A stretch of DNA of 64,000 bases, taken from contig JAFREE010000057.1 of NCBI GenBank assembly GCA_019400425.1, positions 62,001 through 126,000 of the forward strand, read 5' to 3'. A model generated the notes under the pieces. It did not search any database, was not told the DNA's origin, and saw nothing but the letters and a program-made list of their open reading frames with translations. This DNA is from Hymenochaete sp. R1. Its lineage: Eukaryota > Basidiomycota > Agaricomycetes > Hymenochaetales > Hymenochaetaceae. Both the position numbers and the translations under genes were made by a program. This document shows, piece after piece, positions 22,229-35,529 of the stretch (the first letter of the stretch is position 1; each line of letters opens with the position of its first letter).

Positions 22229-25087
22229 AATGCTTTGATTGTACGTGGTATTGGGTTGTCTTCTTTTTGGTACGGTCTGGCACCTGTAATATGAATTGGA
22301 TAGTTGTACGAAGCCTATGTGAATTCCAAGGCCATTCGAAGTATAGCTCTCAGAAGGATAACGTAGCTTTGCATAATATTCAAGTTCAATATATGTATGG
22401 CATATTATTCATGATGGCGAAGAGGGAAACCTCAGCCTGTCTGTTTGTTTACGCGGAGAAGACCTACAGCTAAAGATCATAACTACACCTTTGAGGCAGC
22501 TCCGTAATCACAAGCAATATTACGTTCCTTCTGTGCCGGGGCATGTCTCAAGAAATTGATGAATTTGAGTAGGAAAAGGAGGAATGAACGTATGAAGGTC
22601 ATCGTGTTGATTCACTGTACGTTGTTGGGCCCGGGCCGGCCCGGTACCTAAAGGAAGGGAGCGTGGAAAAGCAGAAGCGCGCCGCGTCGCGTCATTCATA
22701 TTATTAATATTGTTTCTCATCGACCAATTTGACCCTTTTCGCTATGGCAGAGAAAACTATGAACCACGCTCACGATGAGTAACAATCAGACGGATTAACT
22801 TCATTAGAGCGTCTCTGCAAATATCATCAAGTTGAACACTCCCCGAGTCGGCTCGAACAGCGACGCACGCGTTGTGCTGCTTCCATCGATTTTGAGGCTT
22901 CAACTGCACACGTTGGCGCCTTTTGAACGTGGAAGAAGGCCTCATCACCACAGAGCTTATAGCTGCTAATGGCGCGCGGATTTCCTAGGTCGTTTACGTC
23001 TGTGCTCTTTGAGCTTCCCAGATTTCAAAATACTCGCTTTCTTCCATGCCAAATCTTTCTTCAATGATTACTTGGTGCGGCGTGCTTGGTGAAGAAGAAA
23101 GCTGCCCATGAGCTGTCGGGAGCTCCGAAAAGGTGCGTGCCTCTTTGACGCTAACCAAGATATCTGAAGGTGACGGTACGTTGACCATCTCAATCTTTTG
23201 TTTTCAGGTGCCCAAATCATTGATTGGTTTCTATAGACCATGGGATAGCGTGTCATGGCTAATCCCAATTACACAAGAACGATCTGAAGGATGGAACGTC
23301 AATATTTGCCTGGCACAACATATAGACGACTAGATGAGCGACAGATTGGTATTGGACGAACCTTCAGAAGACTAATCAGTGAGACTCTCTGCTTGATCGG
23401 ATGGTACTTATCATTCCTGGAGGCTGCATTTCCGCTAATTTTTGCTGTATGATCCATTAAAGCGCGGGGCGACGATATCAACCTCCCTCGTGTCTGACAT
23501 TGTCCCAGGTGGAGAGCACGTCGTGCAACTTCGAAGAATCCGTCAGCTTCAAATGATATCTGACGTTCGCCTCCCTAATCAGACATACATGTACTTCGGG
23601 ATGAGACATGTCTTTCTACGCTAACGACAATGTGGCAGGTTTCGACAAAAGTCGGGTTACTTAACGATGGAGCCGCAATGAGCCTTCTAAGTAATTCCGT
23701 TCTATGCATGTCCTCACGACAACATATGTTCGTCATATTTAGGTGCTCTTTCCATGACACATCGCTTCCTATCAAGGACTGACCGTCAGTTAGATTGTCA
23801 TCGTTATTTGCCTTCCTCCGGATCGTCCGCGGGCTTGATGCACAGGCAGCGAGCTCTGTTCGTGAGTATGGTGCTTCTTTTCGTCTTCTAATATCTACCT
23901 CTTACTCTGCAGGTCTTGAATGCAATGGATCATACTCGTAAATGACCTCTTGGGTTTGACGACCCGCTCAATGTGGCATGTCATGAAATCCGGCAATGCA
24001 TTCTCCTATCTCGACGGTATAAGCTTTTCGTCAGGCAGTGGCGTAGATGAAATCATAGATGGAACTACAATAGTTGCTCCTGCGGAACTAGTTTCGATGG
24101 TTTCGATATCGGACGTGATGATGATATGTTTAGCAGTGCCGTAAGCTTCGTCTCATGTTCTATTCGGTGCTGCAGCGTATTATGCACTATCCGCTGGAGG
24201 ACATTGTAATGGTGAGTGGTTTGGTTTGGTTTCAACTCTCCGCGCTTACCTGGAGATTTTAGGAAAGTCCAAGCGCCCATAATATCTGAATAGAGATCCA
24301 GAATGTGGTCGTACCCGAAGCGAACGGGTTTCGATGTTCTTGTGCCCTATTTCAGGATCAAGCCAACTCAATAGCGAGAAAGCTGTACCACGGCGTAATG
24401 TATGATGAAGAATCATCATAGGTGGGGATGATGTCCGTAATTATATTTGCGCCACATATTGACCTTTTTTCTGTCCAGGCTCTACGGTGTCCGTGGTATC
24501 CATCATAGCGCAGCATATACTGGGTGATGTCAACGACATATCCTTGTATGACATGGCACTTAGCTATATGTTGTCACTATCTTTGCGACCATCACGTAGT
24601 GCCAACCTTTAGGCCTACCGAATGTACGATATGCTTGGCTATTCGGATATGATCAAAAGATATGGGTTGATACGGTGGCCATAGGGCTGCATTCTTTGAG
24701 TGAGCGTTCGAGTATTTGTATGGATATGATACATTACTGCTGTGTTTACTGTGCGTTTACTTAGCCTGGAATGAAGACGATTTACAGCTAAAAAGATCTT
24801 GCTGTTCGGCATCGTGGATTACGTTTCATAGGTCCATTATTAGTGAACTGAATGATTTCGTACCTTTCACGGCTCCCGACAAGTGGGCTGGCGTAGTCTG
24901 ACAGCCAGTCCGGCATTCAATATTCGTGGCGTCTCTGTTGTGGTGGAGCACCAAAACACTCTAAACCAGATTTCAAGAACCCTTCAAGATACTATATTTA
25001 TAAACATCAGTAGTGTGAACGGGTACAAAAGAACTCCCAGCGCCCGCATTCCCCCCTCATCTTCCTTCTCTCATACCATACTGCATC
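22229..25087. other. Long gene-poor gap with decayed coding-like fragments
   Basis: No complete gene is supported. On the minus strand three fragments have coding-like composition: about 24250-24345 (SKPVRFGYDHILDLYSDIMG, followed by a GTAAGC donor), about 24025-24150 (Ser/Thr/Ile-rich) and 22994-23188 (VKEARTFSELPTAHGQ). They may be exons of one gene or relics. A CT-rich stretch before 25088 is the P450-2 promoter. Confidence 0.35.
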
Positions 25088-27458
25088 ATGGATAACCACA
25101 CATTTCTTGCAGATAACGAAGCTTCTTCTCCATCTTTCTTTCCCAGTTTCAGTCTCTTCTTTTCGACCTCGTTTATACTTGTCTTGACATTTCTAACATT
25201 CATTCGCCAAAAATCCTCTCGACATGAACTACCACCAAGTCCTCCTGCTGATCCACTCATAGGCCATGTTCGAATCATGTCATCGGACTATCAGTGGAAG
25301 ATGTTCGCGGACTGGGCAAAGACCTTAGGTACGTCATAAAAGAGCAGCTGACTGCGCCTGTACAAATAGTCACTCTGATTAAATCTGTTGTAGGCGATGT
25401 AATTTACTTGTCCATCGTCGGTCGTCCGATAGTTGTCCTCAACTCCGCTGAGGCGGCTCGAGATCTGATGGACAAACGCAGCGCAAATTACTCAGGTATC
25501 TCAACCCCTGTAATTTTACTTAGTTGAAGGCTTAGGTTTTTTTTTAAAAAAAAAACAGACCGCCCACGTATCGTGGTCATAGGGGAAATGTAAGGCCTTT
25601 ATTTCGGTTTAGATCTCAATCCCTTGGTTCACTTTCCTTGTGCTCCATCTTTAGGCTTGGATGGGGGAACATGCTTTCATTCCTGCGTTACGGAGACCGA
25701 TTCCGGCAGCAACGGCGCATGATGCAGCAGGCCTTTAACTCGCAGGCTGTCACTTCCTTCCGGGAGCTTCAAACGAAACACATCAAGTCCTTCCTCAAAG
25801 GCCTTCTCGAGAACCCAGGCAACGTGAAAAACCTGACAAATCGGTACGTTTGAAACTGTTCCTTGCAACTGATTCGAACCAAATGAGTCTGACTGTATCC
25901 GTATCCGGAAGGTTGATGGGAGCGACAATCTTGAAAGCAACTTACGGGCATGATGTTGTTTCGGATGATGATAAGTATACAACTCTGGCAGTAGAGGCTG
26001 CATCGCGAGCAGTGGCATCGGGTGTTCCGGGTGCACCCTTGGTCGACCTCTTCCCTTCCCGTAAGTATACGATGCAACAAAATTAGTTTCCATCATTAAA
26101 ACTGACGGGTGCATAAGTCCGCCACATTCCCACATGGTTCCCTGGAGCTGAATTCAAGAGAAGTGCGGAGGTTGGCAGGAAGCTTACTGAGGATATGATC
26201 AACATCCCTTTCGAAGACGTAAAAAGGCAAAGGGTGAGTTCGCTTTGATTAATTGATTCATTGAATACGACATCTTACGCATTGCATTAGCAAGAAGGTA
26301 CTGCTGAACCATCGTTACTCAACTCCTTGCTCGACGACTATGAAGCACGAGGGGCTGCAGACTCGGAGCACGAGTCGAATATCAAGAACGCTACTGGCAT
26401 CATCTATGCAGGTAAGATAACGTTATCTTTTGAGGCACTGTTTCTAACCAACGATCAACGCTGTAGCTGGTGTCGAGACCGTATGTCTGGTCTCAAAACA
26501 AGTGTATTTTTATGACTCATGACACGATAGACGGAGATCGTTGCTACTACATTTTTCTTGATGATGGTTTTGCATCCAGAGGTCGTTAGGAGAGCTCAGG
26601 CAGAGATTGACAGTGCCATCGGGCCATACCGGCTTCCTAACCTCGAGGATAGAGCGCAACTTCCGTACATTGATTGCATCGTAAAGGAGCTTCTTCGGTG
26701 AATTTGTTCTTTTCTTTCCGTTTGCCCCTAAACTGATCCTTACCCCCACAATAAGTATCAATCCTCCAGCTCCCCTCTGTACGATCCTTCATGCACGCTT
26801 CTAGTATGTCTTGATAACGTCTTTTCAGGTGTTCCGCATCAATCTATTGAGGAAGACGTCTACCGTGGCAAACGCATCCCAGCAGGATCCCTTATCATCC
26901 CGAACATCTGGTAAGGCACCATGTCTCATCTCACGGATGTCTCACAATTCACTACCAGGTACATGATGCGCGATCCACGATTCTTCCCTCAACCTGAGGA
27001 GTTCAAACCAGACAGGTTCCTAGAGAAAGTCAAGACTTCCAAAAGTGTCGTCGATCAGCTGAACGGCTTCAGCCTTGATGATCCAAGCTCGATCATTTTC
27101 GGATTTGGAAGGCGGTGAGTTCTATTTATTTTTTAGGGGGCTCTGGATGCTAAAGTCATCAAGAATCTGTCCTGGTCGGCACTTTGCCGATGCGAGTGCT
27201 TGGCTCCTCGTCGCGAACACGCTCGCGGTCTTTGATGTCTTGCCCGCATTGGATGCTTCCACTGGCAAGGAAACCTTACCAGAAGAGAAATATACGTCAG
27301 GTTTTGCGAGGTATGTGGACGGATACACATGAAGTCTGAGCTTCACTGACAGGCCGCTTGGAAATACTAGCCATCCTTTGCCGTTCGATTGCAGGATCGT
27401 TCCGAGGAATGAGCGATGCGCGAAGCTTGTGAGAGATGAATTCTCAGAGCACTGCTAG
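25088..27458 (+). CDS. Cytochrome P450 monooxygenase (P450-2)
   Basis: Fourteen exons sum to 541 residues. The N-terminus has a membrane helix ([18 protein letters not shown]) and a hinge [14 protein letters not shown]. The C-helix region is [15 protein letters not shown]. Helix I is AAGVETTEIV, with the core in a 14-nt exon (26467-26480). The K helix reads IVKELLR (ExxR). A 23-nt exon (26756-26778) encodes INPPAPL. The heme loop [15 protein letters not shown] spans the penultimate splice. The final exon encodes [16 protein letters not shown]. Eight internal exons have exactly the lengths of their P450-3 counterparts (189, 149, 116, 121, 14, 167, 23 and 147 nt), proving recent common origin; P450-2 has one extra intron after ANYS. 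Substrate unknown. Confidence 0.92.
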
Positions 27459-28381
27459 TTCTCGCGCGCCATAATGCTTTCTTACCTCCGAAATTCCTTT
27501 GTACTTAATATAACCATACAGTAGTTAATGCTGATAAACTCGCTCCTCCGTGTCTATTTGAGTTTTGGAAAGATTGTTTTAAAACTTATTATCAGTAATA
27601 TCTCGTCGAGTATATCATACCTGTACTTACCAAACCAATATCAATTACTTCTATTTTGATGGAACTCGCTGAATCCGACGAGTTCGAGCTCTGGCTATTT
27701 TTATAGACCTTGGCCGTGTGAGTAGATGTTTTTCAAAGGAGAAAAAGAGGAAAGTATTTCTCATGTTCCATCCTGCGTCTCTGAGGGCTTTGACAGACAG
27801 CCAGACTCGGATTTCATCCCAAGTTCCTGAGCGCGGGAACGTACGCTCCGACAGCCGATAGCTCAGCCGCCGGCAATAATTCTACTTCAAGTTCTCAATC
27901 ACCCATCAATGCCATCATCAACTTCCGTGTGCATTGAACTCTCAGCATACAGCCAAGTCAACAATCAACCTTGTCTCTCAGCACCCACAACATAGCACCG
28001 TTATCGTCTGCGGTCCATACACACCATGTAGAGCAACAGTGAACTCAAGCCGAAGGCACCAAAAAAGCCCCTGTTCCGAGACCGAAGCGCGGCGGGTTTC
28101 TGCGAACGACGGCGCAACGGAATTTTCTCTGGACCCTTTCGCCTTTTCGACTCAACACAGCAACAATCCGTCCATCTCGGTGCTTCTGATGCCGCTATGA
28201 TTGTCAATGTTATCATGCGCGGAGTCGCGGACATGAGACTCCCATATCTCCTTTTGGACACGTGGATCTCAAGGTTAAAGACCCAAAAGCCCGTCGAAAC
28301 AGGCTGTGGGCGAGCAAAAAAGCTTCTGCAATCAACTGTCGTTCGTTCCCTCTCGTTCCCCCCCTCCACCTCTGCACCTCC
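27459..28381. other. Intergenic region between tandem P450s
   Basis: This holds the tail of P450-2 and the promoter of P450-3. Open frames on both strands at 27934-28540 overlap the start of P450-3 and carry no family signal; the plus frame reading into P450-3 is its leader. Confidence 0.5.
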
Positions 28382-30961
28382 ATGGCCATGTCGAACTTCT
28401 TCAGCAGAATGCAGACGACCAAATCGCCGCTTGTCGTTTTGTTCGCTATACTTGTCGTGGCTGCGTACGTACGGCGAAGAAAGGCATCGTCCGGAAAGAA
28501 GTTGCCTCCCGGCCCACCTGCAGACCCGATCTTGGGACACGTTCGGATTCTCCCTAGGGATTATATGTGGAGTGTCCTAGCTGAGTGGGGGAAGAAATGG
28601 GGTACGTCGCGACGATTTCTCTCGTTATTATTTGATGTTATGTTACGAGCGAGAAGGCAAACTGACATAACCCGATATTAGGTGACCTCATATATGTGTC
28701 TATTGTTGGAACGCCTGCCATCATCATCAACTCGAGTGAGATAGCGAGGGACCTGCTAGATAAGCGAGGCGCAAACTATTCGGACAGACCACGCAATGCT
28801 CTCGTGGGCGAAATGTACGTGCCTAACATTCGTTGCTAAAAATAGACTTGAGTTCGACGCGATTTTTGTGTTCAGGATGGGATGGAACGTCATGATCCCG
28901 TTCATGCCGTACGGGGAGAGGTTCCGCAAGCAGAGACGTCTGATGCAACAACATTTCAACTCGCAGGCGGTCTGGATCTACAAGGACATGCAGACGTCGC
29001 AAGTTAGGAATTTCCTGCATAACCTTCTCAAAGAGCCAAAGAACTTTAGGCATCTGGTTGATCTGTGCGTTCGTTTTCGTATTTTGAGGATAGATGTATT
29101 AAATGCGCTTTTTTTTGACTCAGCTTGAATGCATCGACCATTGTCAAGGCAGCCTATGGCCGCGATGTCACGTCGCTCGACGACAAGTACGCTTCACTTG
29201 CCGTCGAAGCCGCTGGGCGATCTGTAGCGGAGGGTATTCCGGGGGCAACGATAGTCGACTTCTTACCTTTCCGTACGTGCAATAACTCCCTGGATCTCAG
29301 TTACTCCGTGCTGATTCTATAACAATACTTAGTGAAACATATCCCATCATGGTTCCCCGGAGCTGGGTTCAAAGTCAGGGCTGAGAAAGCCAGACAACTC
29401 ACCATGGCTATGATCAACGTCCCTTTTGACGACCTCCGCGAACAAAGAGTGGGTCCCTCGTGCTTTATTTATTTATTTGACGTTCGATCCTGTATTTCTT
29501 ACTCCGACAATTCAAAGGCTGCGGGAACTGCCGTCAGCTCGTGGATGAACACGCTTCTGGAAGAGTACGACGCGCGTGGAGTGAAGGATTATGACCATGA
29601 AATGAACATGAAGGCCGCTGGGGGCATCGTATATGCAGGTGCGTATTCTTACATTCCAAAATCATATGCATGCTTACGGTAGATGCCGTCCTCAAGCTGG
29701 AGTCGAGACGGTAAGCTCCTACTTCGACTCGTCTAAAGCTCGCTTAGCTGATGATACTGTTACTCCAGTCAGAGATCGTCGTTTCGACGTTCTTACTCAT
29801 GATGACCTGTCATCCGGAGTTTGCAAGACGCGCGCAGGAGGAAATCGACGCAGTCATTGGACCAGATCGCCTCCCAGCCCTGGAAGACAGGAAAAGTCTC
29901 CCTTACATCGACTGTATCTTGAAGGAAGTATTAAGGTAAGACGATTCTCTTTCATACATACATCTTTGAGATTTGACTGACGATAGCCTTTTCAAGATTT
30001 AACCCTCCTTTGCCTATCAGTGAGTCTGGGAATTGAAATTCTGAACAAGAGTATGTTGTTGATTCCTTCATAACAGCCACGCACCAGTCGATCGCGGAGG
30101 ATACGTACAGGGGATACCAGATCCCCGCCAAATCCGTCATCCTCCCCAACTTCTGGTACGCAGTCCGTATCTCTCTCATCTCTCACCTCCTATGCTAATT
30201 TAACCAATCCCGTCCCCGCCCCCGTCCCCGATTCCGATTCCTATCTCCAATACCATTCGCAAAGGCAAATGCTCCGAGACCCACGTTATTACCCCAACCC
30301 CGAAACCTTCAACCCAGACCGGTTCCTTACGAAGCTCAACAACCTCACGGCGACGGGGACGGTGAAAGAGGGGAGGGACGGCGACAATGTTAATGTTGGG
30401 TTCGCGGTCCCTGCTTTGAACGGCTTCTCGCCGGATGACCCTGCTTCGATCGCGTTTGGGTTCGGGAGGAGGTTCGTGTATCCTTCCTCTTATTCTCACT
30501 CTCACTCTACTTTCACTCTTACTACTGCCCTTCTCTGCGCTGTGGTATCACGACGTCGCCGTGCCGAATCTAACGTGTGCTCTGTGTTTTTCTCTCTAGG
30601 ATCTGCCCCGGGAGACACTTCGCAGACCAGAGTCTGTGGCTCACCATGGCCAACGTCCTCGCCGTCTTTGACGTGAAAGCGCCCATCGACGGCGCGTCGG
30701 GGAAAGAAAAGAAGCCGGAGGTGAAGTTCTCGTCTGGGTTCACTAGGTGCGCGTTTCTTCTTTCGTTCTTGCATTTCCATTCGTCTGCCTTTTTTTCTTT
30801 TCTTTTCTTCTTCTTGGGAGTACTCATAACTGACAACTGACGTGTCTTTCCTTTTGATTTTTGATTTGGCTTGTAGCCACCCTCTACCGTTCGACTGCGT
30901 GATCACTCCCCGGAACGACCGCTGTGCGGAACTCATTCGCGAGGGCGTTCAGTCGAATTGA
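28382..30961 (+). CDS. Cytochrome P450 monooxygenase (P450-3)
   Basis: Thirteen exons sum to 549 residues starting MAMSNFFSRMQTTKSP; a second ATG two codons on is equally possible. A membrane helix (PLVVLFAILVVAAYV) precedes KLPPGPPADPILGH. Motifs are MPYGERFRKQRRLMQQ, helix I AAGVETSEIV (second Thr replaced by Ser), ILKEVLR (K helix), [15 protein letters not shown] (heme Cys) and HPLPFDCVITPRNDRC. The 14-nt exon is 29697-29710 and the 23-nt exon 29997-30019. Exon 11 is 51 nt longer than in P450-2 because of a Gly/Asp-rich insert before the heme loop (GTVKEGRDGDNVNVG). It lies head-to-tail with P450-2, from which it is a tandem duplicate. GC at third positions is visibly higher than in P450-2. 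Confidence 0.92.
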
Positions 30962-33063
30962 GTCAAGCCTGTAGTCTGCAGCCTGGGTCCGGTCTCTGGG
31001 TCCCTAGGTCGTACGAGACCTTTTCCCTTACACCTTACGAACAAACCCCCCCACCCCCACCTCTCTTCTCTCCTCCTTTCATTTCGACATCCCCCACCAC
31101 CGCGCCTCGCCTCGCGAGAAAGAGACGGTGTTTCCGGGTAACTTATCCTTTCGGTTTGGTTCGTTTCGTGTATATTTTTTGTATTGGTGGTCCGGCGGGT
31201 GTTGGGTTCATCGTTATCGGTATCGTTATCTTTGTCATTATCGGTAACATGATATCGTGGTACGTTTGAGTGTAACTGATTTATTGAGGATCGTCGGACG
31301 GGGTACAAATATCGGTTCGGGTTGGATGGATGATCGATGATGGACAATAGAGGACGGGGCTGAATGGAATGAGGAATGTACTATCATAACCATACGCTAA
31401 CACTCGATTACAAATCCAATGAATCATTTTTTATTATTCACTCGCATTAGAGTTCGAGCGTTCTCAGTCGGAATGAGATTCGGGTTGAGCATATACATAC
31501 AGTACATACATGTACACGCACATGATATGAATCTAACTGAGTTGGTGTATTATACACTATACCTTGCACTGTACTGTACTGTATCAGTATTATATCATGA
31601 TTGTTTCGCAGCTCTTCCTTCCCTGCCAGTACCCAGGAGGGAGTGGTAATAAGGTCAGTGGCTCAAGTACGAGTACTGCAGATCGTTCCGAGTCGAGTGA
31701 GCTCAGGCTAAGCCGACTTGGATTATCGAAAGCTCGGGAGATGAAGGTGTCCGAGTCAATGATTCGGGATGGTAGTCATTTGGTGTTAATATTCGGTGCG
31801 CAGTGTACACTGGCTGACTGGCGCTGGTGCTAGTACTAGTGTCTACTTAAGCTTGTCTGGCTTGGTGGTTGTGCGGCTGCCGCTGCCGTGTCTGCATCTT
31901 TCTCTCTTTCTTTCGTTTTACTCACTGGGGACCGCCGCCGCCACCACCGCGCCGCGCCAGTCTTGGCGTCGAGAAGCGTAAGCCAGAGGCTAGGGTGCAG
32001 TCTTAAGCTTGGTCTTGGTCTTGGAAAAGGCTTGGATGAGAAGGTATTGGCATGGGAAGAAGGCGTTGTGAACGACGGCGACTCGGACGACGGTGATGGT
32101 TGAGCCGAGGCCGTGGGTGCTAGTGCTAATGCCCCAGTGTCAGTGTCAGTACTAGTGAGAGATGAGATGAGCTTCTTTTTATTTGTTTGAATTGTTTGAA
32201 TTGGTGGTTCGTTAGGAGGCGGCGGTGGCGGGGATGAAGTGCTACTAGTTAGTACTGGTGTTGAGTGGTAATGTAATGTAAATGTAAAGGTGCTAGTGAG
32301 TGAGGAAAGTACAGACGATCTCTGGACTTGAAATTTGATTTCATCGAGGTCGAGTCACCGAAGATTTCGGATGGATCTTGTCTCTTGACTCCTCTCTCTC
32401 TCCCTCTCGTCTACTATGGTTCTCAGAGCGCTGTTTGAGCTCTTTCGCCGCTACGTGAGTACTTTCATGTATATACTTTGTTTTTAGAAAGTCATTTGAC
32501 GCTAAACACCGACAATTTGGATCTTGGAATCGTTTCAAATCTCTCAACTTTGCTTCTCTTTTGCTTCTCATTCTCGCTCTTTTCTTTGCGCTCTTCCTGT
32601 CCCTGTCCCTTATTTCTTATCCCACCACCTTCTGCTTGCTTCTACTTCTTTCTTGGCTCTCGTCCAACTCCCTTCCACTCGTTTGAAAAAAAAAACCAAA
32701 ATAAATCGAATAAAACCACCGTCGCGGGTGTATCACATCCAACTCGTAACCACACACGACATAACACTGCCGATACCCGAACGCGGGACAGCACGATAAC
32801 CCCACAGGAACGGCTGCCGCCCTCTCCGCCTATAAAGGCCGCGCTTCCGTTCGTTCCCTTCCAAGACCCACCCCAACTTCTTCATCGTCATCTGCTTTCA
32901 CCGAGCCCTCTTTCGACTCGAGGTCTCGTAAACACAGTAACTACTCCTTCTCTTCCTCTTCCTCTTACTTCTTCATCGTTCATCGTTCATCGTTATCACT
33001 CTTGTGCTTCTTTCGACCGTCGACCGTCGTCCTTGATAACACTATCCTCATCCGTATTCCACG
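30962..33063. other. Repeat-rich intergenic region
   Basis: No gene is supported. The region has runs of CT, short tandem repeats and several copies of the palindrome ACTAGT (31835, 32151, 32243). From about 32500 to 33060 it is strongly CT-rich and probably forms the promoter and leader of the carbonic anhydrase. The frame at 32478-33125 reads this CT-rich DNA as Ser/Leu/Pro and is not convincing. Confidence 0.5.
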
Positions 33064-34862
33064 ATGTCCATGGCGCCCCCACCGACGATGATCTTTGCAG
33101 AGCTCTACCACTTCCTCTCCAGTAACGCACAATGGGCAACCGACGTATGCAAGCTCGAGCCTACGTTCTTCGAGGAGAGCGCAAAGGCGCAGGCACCGAA
33201 GGTATGTTCTTTCCGCCCGTCCCCGTCCCCCCAACGTTCTTTTGCTTTGGGGAAGCGGGGCGTATGTTCATGTTGGCATTGACGTCACTTTGTTTTGGGT
33301 GGGTTTACTGTGACTAGGTGCTTTGGATAGGCTGCGCGGACTCGAGAGTGCCGGAGAGCGTCATCATGGCGTGCAAGCCTGGGGAGATCTTCGTGCATAG
33401 GAATATCGCCAAGTGCGTTCTTTTCTTTTCTTCTTTTTTTCTTTCTTCCTCTTGAGTTTGTTCTTGGGAAGTTGATGCTGATGTATGCACGCGTGTATTG
33501 CCTTTATCGTTCATCATTTCATATCGTGTCGTGTCGTCGTATCGACCTCAACTTCGACCCCGGCCACGACCAACACGCACCTGAAATTTGATCATGCACT
33601 TGCTTGCTTGGCACTACATCGTACTCGTACTCGCCCCTCGCATGCCCGCCGTTCGCCGTGACACTACCACCTCCACACCCGCTGCGCACCCGCAGTCAAT
33701 TTCATCTCGATGACGACTCGGCGCAGTCCGTCCTCGCGTACGCCGTCGAAGCTCTCGGCGTCGAACACGGTGAGTCTCATGCATCCCGTATCCGTATCTG
33801 CACCTACCCCCTTTAGCCATATCTTGTATGCGCGGTACAATGCTGACTGACATGTTCTTGTTGGGTTTGGTGTTATTCGGTATGTTATGGTATGATTTGG
33901 TACGAACAGTCGTCGTCGTGGGACATACGCAATGTGGGGGTGTTGCGGGGGCGTACAAAGCTGCATGCACGAAAGGTGAGTTGATCGTTTCGATCCTCTT
34001 CGTCCCCCACATCCCCACTCCCTCCCCGCTTCTTTTACCACCCTCCTCTCGATACATCACATACTAACTCGGTTATATCCCTACATCTAATCCACCCCTC
34101 CTTCGCTTTCGCGATCTCCTGCTACGATTTTCGTACGTATGTTCGTTTCTGTTTTCTTTTTCTCCCTCCTCCTCTCTTCCCTATCCCCCCCCCCGGCGAC
34201 CTACAATACTCGCTCTCGCACAATCCCTTGACCCGGATTGTCCTGTGGTTCCCGAAATACATCTGCAAGCCGCCGAGTCTCGAGTCCAAGTCGGAGCCCA
34301 AGCCCTCCGGGGCCAGGGTGAAGGTCAAGGCCAAACCGAAGGGAAAGCGGCGCCGAAATCGAAGGAATCACCCCTCACGCGCTGGCTCACCCCGCTCATC
34401 AACCTCGCCTCGCAACCTACCTTCTCTCCACTCACGTCTTCCTCCTCTTCCCCGTCGACTTCGAATTCGAATTCTGAGAAGGAGAAGGAGGCGCAACCGG
34501 AGACGGAGACGGAGACGCAGATCCTGACGGCTCTAAGCGAGGCGAACGTCCGCGCCCAGGTGGAGAACATCGTCAAGACGGACGTGATTCTGTCTTCGTG
34601 GGCCTCTTCTTCCTCTACCACTCTCCCCTCTACCACCTCCACCTCAGCCACCACTACGACCCCTCCCCTCGAAGAAGAAGCGAAGAAGAAAGTGTACGTG
34701 CACGGATGGGTGTACGAGCTCGAGAGCGGGCGGTTGAGGGATTTGGGGGTGAGTCAGGGCCCGGAGGGGTTCGTGGGGGATAAGTTCCTTGGGGGGAGTG
34801 GGGTCGTGTTGGGTTCTGGTGGGGGTGTGGGGGCGGGGAGGGGAGAGATGGGGCCGAGGTGA
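33064..34862 (+). CDS. Beta-class carbonic anhydrase
   Basis: This zinc enzyme interconverts CO2 and bicarbonate and supports CO2 sensing and anaplerosis in fungi. Proposed exons are 33064-33201, 33318-33412, 33696-33769, 33910-33975 and 34270-34862, summing to 321 residues. The motifs are [12 protein letters not shown] (zinc Cys plus the Asp-Arg dyad), [33 protein letters not shown] (zinc His and Cys), [31 protein letters not shown] and SQGPEGF. The last exon contains low-complexity inserts absent from typical family members: a Gly/Gln/Lys linker before PLTRW, a Ser/Glu/Thr run before the [14 protein letters not shown] helix, and a Ser/Thr run after it. The fourth intron acceptor is my least certain boundary. 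No targeting peptide is obvious. Confidence 0.9.
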
Positions 34863-35529
34863 GGAAGTGAGGGGACTGGATCGCCTTCACTTTATTTCAA
34901 CGGTTGGTCGGTAGGAGGGTTGGTGTTTGTTTGGATATGAGAATTCCCTTCCCTTTTTGATTCTTTTCTCCCTTCCTTTCTCTTTTTCCCGCGTTGTGTT
35001 GTCGTGTCGCGTCATGTAGACCCTCTAAGGACGCCCGGTGGGGGGGGGGGGGGCACTGTGTTTGCTTATACTGTAGTAGAGCGTGGGTGAGCTTTCAGCT
35101 TTTGATTCGTGGTTTCGAGGTGGGAACTCTACTTTCTTTGCCGCTGTTCCTGCTTGTCTATGCTTGTTACTAGTAGAAATAGGCGACGACGAACGAAACG
35201 TAGACGAAAACGTAGACGAAATTCATGATACTTGGATTGGGGGTTGGTATAGTAGTTTAGCAGTTGACGAGAGGAGACGAGACGAGAGGATTATCGCGTT
35301 CCGATTTCGAGTTCGACGCATATTAGCAACGTGCGGTGTGTCATATGAAGTACTAGTGGAGTGGAGTGAAGTGATGAACGTGTGTGCCAGCGGTACCGTG
35401 GCTCGTGTTTCGTGCTGGTGCAGAGAAGGAAGGACTTTTTTTTCGACCCGAAAGAAAGTGAGAAGTGACTCACTGACTCGGAGAAGTGAGAAGTGAGAGC
35501 GAGATTGAGTACTAGTACTGTTGTGATCA

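Noticed and set aside
32478..33125. 215-residue Ser/Leu/Pro-rich frame
   Set aside because: It is the CT-rich leader of the carbonic anhydrase, with no domain and no codon bias.
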